In this document: in pieces, positions 1-5,450 of the stretch
Layout: each line of letters starts with the position of its first letter
Numbering within the stretch: the stretch's first letter is position 1
NCBI GenBank assembly: GCA_905215395.1
Contig: CAJMQA010000198.1
Location: forward strand, 1 to 6,502
Source: an uncultured bacterium
Lineage (GTDB): Bacteria; Bacteroidota; Bacteroidia; Bacteroidales; Marinifilaceae
DNA length: 6,502 bases
Reading direction: 5' to 3'
Made by a program: the position numbers and the translations under genes
The notes under the pieces: generated by a model
What the model was told of the DNA's origin: nothing
Seen by the model: only the letters and a program-made list of their open reading frames with translations
Databases searched by the model: none

Positions 1-432
1 GGGAAGCGGGGTTCCTTTTTTGTCTTTTATGACACCTTTCACGCGTACCCGACTCTGTTCCTGTTGTTGCGGCCGTTCCTTCACTATAATGATATCTTCC
101 TGGATAATCCAGGTCAGATCAGTAGAAGCAAATATTTTGTCCAACACCTCTGCCACGGTTTCATTCACGGCATTCACAGACACAGGCCCCACACGTTCTC
201 CTTGTTCCTTACTCATTATAAACTGCAACCGAGCCTGCTCGCGGATTTGTTCCAACACCTGCCGCAGCGACACCTCCTGCAGTTTCATGTTTATCCGCTC
301 CCGCTGTGCCAGTGTGTTGGCAGACAAACTGAAGGAAAACAGGCAAACCAGAACAATGCACAATTTCATAATTTTTCCGATTTTTTGCCCGGGATCATGG
401 TAAATACCGAGGCATTCTTGTTTTTTTTTCAT
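1..432 (-). CDS. SusC/RagA-family TonB-dependent receptor with STN domain (N-terminal 144 residues, cut by left edge)
   Basis: This is the start of an outer-membrane TonB-dependent transporter of the SusC type, which imports a ligand captured by a partner SusD and, through its STN domain, signals to a FecR anti-sigma factor. The frame is open from 432 to base 1, giving 144 visible residues; full-length relatives have roughly 1,000-1,200. Residues 1-21 are a basic leader starting MKKKQECLGIYHD. A hydrophobic Sec signal follows (about 22-42, ending near SANTLAQ). An STN domain spans about 47-117, including LQEVSLRQVLEQI and ending EDIIIVKE. The start of a carboxypeptidase-like regulatory domain (VKGVIKDKKGTPLP) runs off the edge. 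An internal ATG at 369 (MKLCIVLVCLF) keeps the whole signal peptide and is a credible alternative start. The gene lies 100 bases downstream of fecR, in the order sigma, fecR, receptor. The family is clear; the substrate is unknown. Confidence 0.93.
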   Translation of the reverse strand, partial: MKKKQECLGIYHDPGQKIGKIMKLCIVLVCLFSFSLSANTLAQRERINMKLQEVSLRQVLEQIREQARLQFIMSKEQGERVGPVSVNAVNETVAEVLDKIFASTDLTWIIQEDIIIVKERPQQQEQSRVRVKGVIKDKKGTPLP

Positions 433-532
433 AAATTTGTAATGAAAGATTAAACATAGCAACCGAACGGCCACCAACCGTCTTGTTGCAAACTTATCTT
501 GATAAGGGAAGTGTCCCCACGCTTCTCTTATT
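433..532 (-). promoter_or_regulatory. fecR-receptor intergenic leader, probable site of the sigma-dependent promoter
   Basis: This 100-base gap lies between the fecR stop and the long start of the receptor. It contains a perfect 6-base inverted repeat, CTTATC-AA-GATAAG on the minus strand (493-506), next to a short GGGA-CACT-TCCC hairpin (506-517). Further along is an isolated TATGTTTA, which differs by one base from the Bacteroides -7 consensus, but no TTTG lies at the usual 19-20 base spacing. That fits a receptor promoter read by the cognate ECF sigma factor rather than the primary one, but this is inference: the ECF consensus cannot be read from one example. No good Shine-Dalgarno sequence precedes the start at 432. 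Confidence 0.3.
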
Positions 533-1684
533 TCATTCCACTATAATCATACGGCTACTGATTTGAAAAACGATTCCCGTGGATTCCGTAATGGCTCCGA
601 GGATTTTCCGGATATTCTCATACCGTTTCAGATGACCCGAAAACCGGATGTCCTTTTTCCCGGCCGACCGGAAAGCAACTTTTACGTCATACCAGCGTCC
701 CAGTTCTTCCAATATCTCCTCCAGCGTATCGTCGTTAAAACAAAACTCCCCGTCTTTCCAGGCGACATAATTCCGGACATCCACTTCCCGGAGGCTTATC
801 TCCCCGCTACAACGGTCGTACGAAGCCAACTGTCCCGGGTGCATCCGCCACTCTCTATCGCTCTCCGCCTTTTTGATACCGATTTCCCCCGACACCAACA
901 CCGTCTCGGTAGCCTCCCGGCCATGCGTATTTACGTTAAAAGCAGTACCATACACCCGAATACTGACCTCGTCCGTTTCCACATAAAACGGTCGCTCCGG
1001 CTCCTTTGCCACCTCAAACCAGGCCTCACCTTTCAGGTACACCTTTCTCTCAGCTGCCGCAAACGCCACCGGATAGCGAAGTTCCGACCCGGCATTCAGA
1101 TGCACGGCAGTCCCGTCCGCCAGCAGCAAGCGGTATTCCCCTCCCCGGGGGATCGATAATATATTATAGGCCTCTGTCGCCGGTTGAGATACTGCAGGAA
1201 CGGAATAAACCACCTTCCCTGAATCTATCCGGATGTTCCCGTCCGTCTCGTACAAATTCAATTGCTCCGCCTCCTCCAACACAATCCGTTCGCCGCTGCT
1301 CAATTGCAGGAATGCCCTGCACGTACCCGGTTCTACCACTGTTTTCGCTATTTGCTTCTTTTCCGGCTTCTCCTGCTCTGCCAGCAACCATATACAACCT
1401 AAAGCCACAAACAAACTAGCAGCCACAGACAGACGGACTATACTCCTTCTTATTCTCTGCTGGCGCATTTTCCCCCGAAACTTCCGGTAGCCTTGTGCAG
1501 GTTTCCACTCCTCATACCGCCGGAACTCCTCCGTCAGGTACTCATCATCTCCCACCTCCTCATACAACCGCCGCATGCTCTCATCCTCCAGTAACCGCCC
1601 CAACTCCGCCTGTTCATCAGCCGTAAGCCCTCCCCTATACGATTTTCGCAACAAAGCCACCGTTCTTTCCACACTTTTATCCAT
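533..1684 (-). CDS. FecR-family anti-sigma factor (inner-membrane, FecR plus DUF4974)
   Basis: This is a single-span inner-membrane regulator that holds the ECF sigma factor inactive and responds to the STN domain of the outer-membrane receptor. It has 383 residues from the ATG at 1684. An upstream ATG in the same frame (1735) would add a 17-residue leader and is less likely, because GGAAAA precedes the 1684 start and MDKSVERTVALL resembles the usual beginning. Residues 1-80 are a charged cytoplasmic anti-sigma region. One transmembrane helix lies at about 82-103 after a basic RQQRIRR stretch. The FecR domain spans about 175-275 (IPRGGEYRLLLADGTAVHLN, GEAWFEVAKEPERPFYV, VYGTAFNVN, VLVSGEIGI), and a DUF4974 C-terminus about 315-383 (FNDDTLEEILEELGRWYDV). 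The length is normal for Bacteroidota members. By eye it is richer in GC than the genes to its right. The substrate it responds to is unknown. Confidence 0.95.
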   Translation of the reverse strand: MDKSVERTVALLRKSYRGGLTADEQAELGRLLEDESMRRLYEEVGDDEYLTEEFRRYEEWKPAQGYRKFRGKMRQQRIRRSIVRLSVAASLFVALGCIWLLAEQEKPEKKQIAKTVVEPGTCRAFLQLSSGERIVLEEAEQLNLYETDGNIRIDSGKVVYSVPAVSQPATEAYNILSIPRGGEYRLLLADGTAVHLNAGSELRYPVAFAAAERKVYLKGEAWFEVAKEPERPFYVETDEVSIRVYGTAFNVNTHGREATETVLVSGEIGIKKAESDREWRMHPGQLASYDRCSGEISLREVDVRNYVAWKDGEFCFNDDTLEEILEELGRWYDVKVAFRSAGKKDIRFSGHLKRYENIRKILGAITESTGIVFQISSRMIIVE

Positions 1685-1982
1685 AATTTTTCCATTTTTA
1701 TATAAATGTGCATAACAAATGAAAAAGGGTGACAAGGAAAATACTTTTTTTTGAAATTACCCATAGAAAGTGGCCAGATTATTACCATACCGGAGATCCG
1801 ACGATGTGGAAAATATTCACTAATACTACTGATTATTAACAGATTAAAAGCAATGAACGCTTATGTGATATGTCCCCCGGTAGACTGGATGAAGTTCTCA
1901 CTGCTTATATGGAGATGTCTGTTCTCCACATTCATAAAACCTACTACTTCAAAGAAATTGACACCTCTCTACTTTATAAATC
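1685..1982 (-). other. Sigma-fecR intergenic region (298 bases), no supported gene
   Basis: This gap is long for a sigma/anti-sigma pair. The fecR-proximal 60 bases have a run of eight A followed by AT-rich sequence, and GGAAAAATT directly precedes the fecR ATG, consistent with a leader or a fecR promoter; I see no full TTTG/TAnnTTTG pair. A short imperfect hairpin (ATGGAGA/TCTCCAC, 1909-1928) has no T tract on either strand, so I do not call it a terminator. A 24-codon minus-strand frame (1935-1861, MNVENRHLHISSENF...) has a weak upstream TAGG but no family I recognise. Whether fecR is co-transcribed with the sigma gene cannot be decided here. Confidence 0.4.
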
Positions 1983-2549
1983 TTATAACTTCAAGAAAAA
2001 CGCCAACCCCAAAATACTGGCATTTCCTTTCATTTTTCCGCGCAATTGTTTGAAACTGCGCTTTTTATGAGTTTTTACCGTATTGACGGATATGCCTAAC
2101 TTTTCGGCAATCTCATTCACAGACAATCCTTCCACACTCATCCGTATCACTTTGCGCTGTTCGGGCGGCAATTCCTCAATATAGAGATACATTTGCCGGA
2201 GCAACTCTTCGCGCACGGTTTTTATAAACATTTCATCGGACTCCGGGTCATTCTCTTCCATCAACCGATTCAGATACTTAGACTTACATTTCTCCTGCCG
2301 CAACCACATCATTGCCCGGTTATACGTAGCCCGGTAAAGGTAATTGGTCAGTTCTTCTATCTGAACAAACTTTCGCTCACCATTCCAGACATACAACAGA
2401 ATATCCTGCACCAAATCTTCGGCAATAACCGGGTCCTGCACCAAACGTCCCGCATAAGAACACAAAGCAGCATAATAACAGCCGAAAACTTCCTGCCAAA
2501 GCTCCTTATCTTTCTCGTTTACCGCTTTTAATATCCGACCCATATCCAT
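1983..2549 (-). CDS. ECF-type RNA polymerase sigma-70 factor (Bacteroidota family)
   Basis: This extracytoplasmic-function sigma factor binds core RNA polymerase and directs it to the promoter of the adjacent receptor operon when released by FecR. From the ATG at 2549 it has 188 residues, normal for the family. Sigma region 2 covers about 20-87 (YAGRLVQDPVIAEDLVQDI, then the aromatic and basic ATYNRAMMWLRQEK). Region 4 covers about 114-170 (ELPPEQRKVIRMSVEGLS), with a helix-turn-helix NEIAEKLGISVNTVKTHKKR. There is no C-terminal SnoaL-like extension. The tail ends in a short hydrophobic stretch (ASILGLAFFLKL), as is common in this family. I chose 2549 because GGTGGA lies just upstream; a GTG at 2570 (seven residues longer) and an ATG at 2543 are alternatives. 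Its partner is the FecR protein downstream. The region 4 motif is clear, so the family assignment is firm. Confidence 0.95.
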   Translation of the reverse strand: MDMGRILKAVNEKDKELWQEVFGCYYAALCSYAGRLVQDPVIAEDLVQDILLYVWNGERKFVQIEELTNYLYRATYNRAMMWLRQEKCKSKYLNRLMEENDPESDEMFIKTVREELLRQMYLYIEELPPEQRKVIRMSVEGLSVNEIAEKLGISVNTVKTHKKRSFKQLRGKMKGNASILGLAFFLKL

Positions 2550-2703
2550 ATTTCCACCACTCTGATTCACTTTAAATTCCGCCGTATCTTAGCCGCTTTA
2601 ATTATAAAATCCAAAAGACAATATCTACCCATCAGCTTCGTCCATAACAATTGAAGCATATCATTACAATTATAAACTTAATACGCTTTTTATTTATACT
2701 TTT

Positions 2704-2734
2704 CAAAAATAACAACAATTTCTAATATAACAAA
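2704..2734 (-). promoter_or_regulatory. Predicted Bacteroides-type housekeeping promoter for the sigma factor gene
   Basis: On the minus strand, TTTG (2734-2731) and TATTTTTG (2711-2704) are separated by 19 bases. This matches the known Bacteroides primary-sigma consensus (-33 TTTG, -7 TAnnTTTG, spacing about 19-20) at every specified position. Transcription would begin near 2698, leaving a leader of about 150 bases before the sigma ATG. It is the only complete match I found in this gap. The surroundings are very AT-rich, which raises the odds of a chance match. The function is predicted, not shown. Confidence 0.55.
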
Positions 2735-2789
2735 TTCAATAATATATTAAAGTCAAGGATACCATATAAAAAGTTTAATTTCTCCCATA

Positions 2790-2969
2790 TTATCCTCCAT
2801 TCTGACAATAAATTTCACCAAACAATAACAAAAGACGTAAACAACCTTTGCGAATCAGATACAGTTTGTCGGCAACCTTACCCTCGTTCAGTAATATCGT
2901 TTTTGGAGGGACGGATAAGTTTTCAGCTCCTGACAGAAATGCAAATTGCCCGTTTAATAAAACAAATCT
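2790..2969 (-). pseudogene. Decayed fragment of a Crp/Fnr-family transcriptional regulator (cyclic-nucleotide-binding beta-roll only)
   Basis: A minus-strand frame open from 2969 to a TAA at 2790-2792 encodes 59 residues that read like the beginning of a Bacteroidota Crp/Fnr regulator. A poorly conserved start (about 1-20) is followed by PPKTILLNEGKVADKLYLI and RKGCLRL, the typical first strands of the cNMP-binding beta-roll with its EG and KGCLR signatures. GEIYCQ then resembles the G(K/E)(E/D)IT.Q strand that normally follows. The frame stops there: the rest of the roll, the dimer helix and the helix-turn-helix are absent from all three downstream frames, where intact relatives have about 190 residues. 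No start codon precedes it, since an in-frame TAG sits at 2972-2970 just upstream. It lies between the operon terminator and the sigma gene promoter. The family is recognised from memory of motifs, without an alignment; a chance resemblance is possible but unlikely across 35 residues. Confidence 0.62.
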
Positions 2970-2973
2970 CTAC

Positions 2974-2999
2974 AAAAAAACCGGGAAAATCCCGGTTTT
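2974..2999 (-). terminator. Rho-independent terminator of the SusD-DUF4843-PKD operon
   Basis: A perfect 10-base inverted repeat, AAAACCGGGA / TCCCGGTTTT, with a 3-base loop (2977-2999) is followed on the minus strand by a run of seven T, four of them shared with the stem (2980-2974). It begins 21 bases after the stop codon of the PKD-like gene, so it closes that operon and insulates the sigma gene from read-through. On the plus strand the stem ends in only four T, so it is mainly a minus-strand terminator. Confidence 0.92.
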
Positions 3000-3020
3000 C
3001 TCATTTGCATGACTATTAAT

Positions 3021-4607
3021 TTAAGGTCGTTCTCTGTACACAACATCGACAATCTTAGCAAAGCCCTTGTAAGGTTCCCCCCGTAGTACCAACTTTTGCT
3101 GGGCAACCGGAACGTTATAAAATCTCAGTATACCATTGTTAACACCACTGATTCCTGAATCCTGAGTACCTAAGATCAACTGATATTGTTGTTCCAGGAA
3201 GCCTTCAGGAACGTTATTTTTGTTAAAATCATTCTTAAACAAATTAAATTTAAGCAAGGTAATTGTTTCGGTACTATTTAAATCATTAATTACAATTTCT
3301 GTTTTTTTCGTCACCATATCATACTCATACACTTTATTCCCAACAGCATAGAACATATAGGGTAATGTGGAATGAAAAGCGAAAGCTGTCGCTTTATCCA
3401 GTTCGGGAGCCACGACCTCACTGTATGACACCTGTCGCATTTCAGTATTAGAGAAACTCTTGAATACAAACGAAATACCATAGATAGAGAAATGCCCGGC
3501 ATTATCTTTCAGCAAGGCATAAACGGTCCCGTCTGCATACCGTGTAGACTCCATATATACCAGATCCTTTCCGGTTTGAAAATCAAATAAAGGATTATCG
3601 GCTGGATTTTCCAGAGGTACAATCACATCTGGATTAGATCGGGTACATACTGCAAAACGTTTATTTGTAACATCATAAAACAAAGCATAAGAACTCTTCA
3701 TAAATCCTAAAACAGCATCCACTGCAAAATAAGGAGAAACTTTAAATTCAGGATCAGTATGGGGGACAGTTGTGTTTATGGGTAACTGGTATATACCTCC
3801 TGCAACCAATCTGCTCATAGTATATGCATTACCATCCTCTGTTACAATAAATTTATTTCTGTATGCAGCTCCGAAACAAACCGGACGACAATTTCCCTTT
3901 TTATCCCCGAACTCATACAGTACATTATTTTCTTCACCAGTCATGAAAGTCTCCGGCTCCAAACGATATCCTCCGTCTTTTGAAAAAATAAAAATATCAT
4001 CACCGGTACTGGTATTAGGATCCCAGCCAATACTATAAGCATTTTTGATCTCCGGCAATCCGCGCGATGCCAGCAAATCAAATGCCCTCACCTCTCTATC
4101 TGCCGAAATAACGGTAATCATGTCCAGACGTACACGGTTTGTCTCTCCCTCATTACAGAGCACCATCCATCCTTCTGAATTTGCAGAAGCTACATTCAGT
4201 TTAAACGGAAAGGTCGTCTCTATTCCTGTCCGGTTATCACAAACGGTAAACCAGCAATTGTATTTCCGGGGTAATAGATCAAGAAATAAAGAAATATCCT
4301 TTGTAAAAGAAGAATCAAGTACAAATATCTGTTTGTTATCTTTCGGATCCGGATCCTTAATGGCCGCCCTGTATTTAAAAGAATAATCCGGATTATCTCC
4401 CTGAATAACCCCGTCAACCGAAGAAGTGACGACAGGAGTGATAGTGAGGTTATCCACATTTCCCAGTCCTCCGTATTCCTCTTTTATCCCTGTAATGGTA
4501 ATTTCATTTACATCATTATAGGTATAATTGCCTTCGTCATCAAAACAGGCCTGTGACAATACTGTAAGTGCTATCAGACAAACAGTAATTATATATTTTA
4601 TTCTCAT
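3021..4607 (-). CDS. PKD-like family lipoprotein of a Sus-type uptake operon
   Basis: This predicted outer-membrane or surface lipoprotein belongs to the PKD-like family commonly encoded after SusC, SusD and DUF4843 genes in Bacteroidota. It has 528 residues from the ATG at 4607, typical for the family. Residues 1-20 are a lipoprotein signal peptide with the lipobox LSQA-C, lipidated at Cys21. The following FDDE is an acidic cluster compatible with a surface-export signal. Residues about 25-140 form the PKD-like part (EITITGI, VDNLTITPVV, then KYNCWFTVCDNRTG). From about 145 the sequence becomes strand-rich with repeated WMVL, DIFIFSKDGGY and FIVTEDGNAY segments, suggesting a propeller-like fold (inference). 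The gene starts 26 bases after the DUF4843 stop and is the last of its operon. No catalytic motif is visible. The likely role is accessory ligand binding at the cell surface; the ligand is unknown. Confidence 0.88.
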   Translation of the reverse strand: MRIKYIITVCLIALTVLSQACFDDEGNYTYNDVNEITITGIKEEYGGLGNVDNLTITPVVTSSVDGVIQGDNPDYSFKYRAAIKDPDPKDNKQIFVLDSSFTKDISLFLDLLPRKYNCWFTVCDNRTGIETTFPFKLNVASANSEGWMVLCNEGETNRVRLDMITVISADREVRAFDLLASRGLPEIKNAYSIGWDPNTSTGDDIFIFSKDGGYRLEPETFMTGEENNVLYEFGDKKGNCRPVCFGAAYRNKFIVTEDGNAYTMSRLVAGGIYQLPINTTVPHTDPEFKVSPYFAVDAVLGFMKSSYALFYDVTNKRFAVCTRSNPDVIVPLENPADNPLFDFQTGKDLVYMESTRYADGTVYALLKDNAGHFSIYGISFVFKSFSNTEMRQVSYSEVVAPELDKATAFAFHSTLPYMFYAVGNKVYEYDMVTKKTEIVINDLNSTETITLLKFNLFKNDFNKNNVPEGFLEQQYQLILGTQDSGISGVNNGILRFYNVPVAQQKLVLRGEPYKGFAKIVDVVYRERP

Positions 4608-4633
4608 GATCTGATATTTAATTTGTTACTGAT

Positions 4634-5434
4634 TTATTGGGGATCCAAAGCACTGTAATCAACAGTATAGGAAGGCCCCAGCTGCATATAGGTTACCCCG
4701 TCATCTTCATATTCCGGAGTTTTATTGTCTGCTTTTCGCTGAAGTTCCTTTTGCAGCATAACGGCAGCATAACCATATTTCCCCGGAGCGACAGGATCCT
4801 CATCATTTTTACTCCAGTCGGATGTCTGCCACCCCATAATGGCGTTAATCATCCTGAATTTATTGACAGACCAGGTTCCAAAATAACTACCGGCATAGGT
4901 TATTGTCCACCACATCGGCATAGTAATCAGTTCTGAGTATATCACCTTATAACGCGTTGCATTCAAAACCTCTCCGGAGACCATGTCCTTTACTTCAGGC
5001 ATCAGCAATTTGAAGTACTGATTTTCTTCCAGTTGTAAAACAATATCTTTTTTCTTTTTCAGCAATTCTTCCGAACGGATCAGTTGTAATGGCAGTCTGA
5101 TTTCAGCCACACCGGCAGGAATAGTATACTCATCTTCCAATGCCACGTAATCTTTACCTTCCACGGCATTACCTCCCGCAATTTTCACCCGGAAAGTCCG
5201 CGGATAATTGGTAACCATCCCCAAAACTTTCACCATGACGGGCACTTCTTTCACCTGTACCGTCAACGGATCATTCTGAAAACTATATTCAAGCGAATCC
5301 ACATATTGATTGCCATTCTTCAAATTAAAATAGATACCTGATACACCTCCCGGTTCTCCTTCATAAAGCTGTGCTTCATTTTCACATCCTGACAGCAGAA
5401 TCACTGTAAATAACAGATATATCATTTTTTTCAT
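4634..5434 (-). CDS. DUF4843 domain-containing lipoprotein
   Basis: This predicted envelope lipoprotein of 266 residues has no established biochemical role; the family is known from Sus-type operons, where it sits between SusD and a PKD-like protein exactly as here. The start is the ATG at 5434 (MKKMIYLLFTVILLSGC); a TTG three codons upstream is the only longer option. The signal peptide ends in lipobox LSG-C with lipidation at Cys17. Residues about 30-170 are strand-rich and resemble the N-terminal Calx-beta-like half of the family, including YPRTFRVKIAGGNAVEGKDY, a motif typical of these proteins, followed by IPAGVAEIRLPL. The C-terminal half contains MWWTITYAGSYFGTWSVNKF, where the conserved aromatic and FG(T/P)WS-type segment lies. 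It starts 16 bases after the SusD stop and is 26 bases from the next gene, so all three are very probably co-transcribed. It is intact. Confidence 0.9.
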   Translation of the reverse strand: MKKMIYLLFTVILLSGCENEAQLYEGEPGGVSGIYFNLKNGNQYVDSLEYSFQNDPLTVQVKEVPVMVKVLGMVTNYPRTFRVKIAGGNAVEGKDYVALEDEYTIPAGVAEIRLPLQLIRSEELLKKKKDIVLQLEENQYFKLLMPEVKDMVSGEVLNATRYKVIYSELITMPMWWTITYAGSYFGTWSVNKFRMINAIMGWQTSDWSKNDEDPVAPGKYGYAAVMLQKELQRKADNKTPEYEDDGVTYMQLGPSYTVDYSALDPQ

Positions 5435-5450
5435 AATATACAATATTTAA

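Noticed and set aside
20..453. Two overlapping plus-strand frames of about 130 codons at the left edge
   Set aside because: They lie opposite the signal peptide and STN domain of the receptor, which explains the region fully; no domain or start signal supports them.
563..1159. 198-codon plus-strand open frame antisense to fecR
   Set aside because: It is the shadow of a strongly supported FecR-family gene; it shows no recognisable domain, and the low-complexity Pro/Arg/Ser-rich translation is typical of a reversed GC-rich gene.
1909..1928. Hairpin ATGGAGA/TCTCCAC as a terminator after the sigma gene
   Set aside because: The stem has a mismatch, the loop is 7 bases and no T run follows on either strand.
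1861..1935. 24-codon minus-strand frame (MNVENRHLHISSENF...) between sigma and fecR
   Set aside because: It has an ATG and a weak upstream TAGG, but it is too short and matches no family I know; kept only as a note in the spacer entry.
1751..2053. 100-codon plus-strand frame across the sigma-fecR spacer
   Set aside because: It overlaps the conserved end of the sigma gene, has no clear ribosome-binding site and resembles no known protein.
2193..2531. 112-codon plus-strand frame
   Set aside because: It is antisense to the ECF sigma factor, whose region 2 and region 4 motifs are unmistakable.
2571..3020. CRISPR, tRNA, insertion-sequence ends or an attachment site in the intergenic region
   Set aside because: I found no repeated units, cloverleaf, terminal inverted repeats or transposase fragment; only the terminator, the Crp/Fnr relic and the promoter are supportable.
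2941..3020. Short plus-strand frame starting with the ATG at 2939 (MQIARLIKQI...) across the terminator
   Set aside because: It is only about 26 codons, runs through the terminator stem and has no coding signature, so it is a chance frame.
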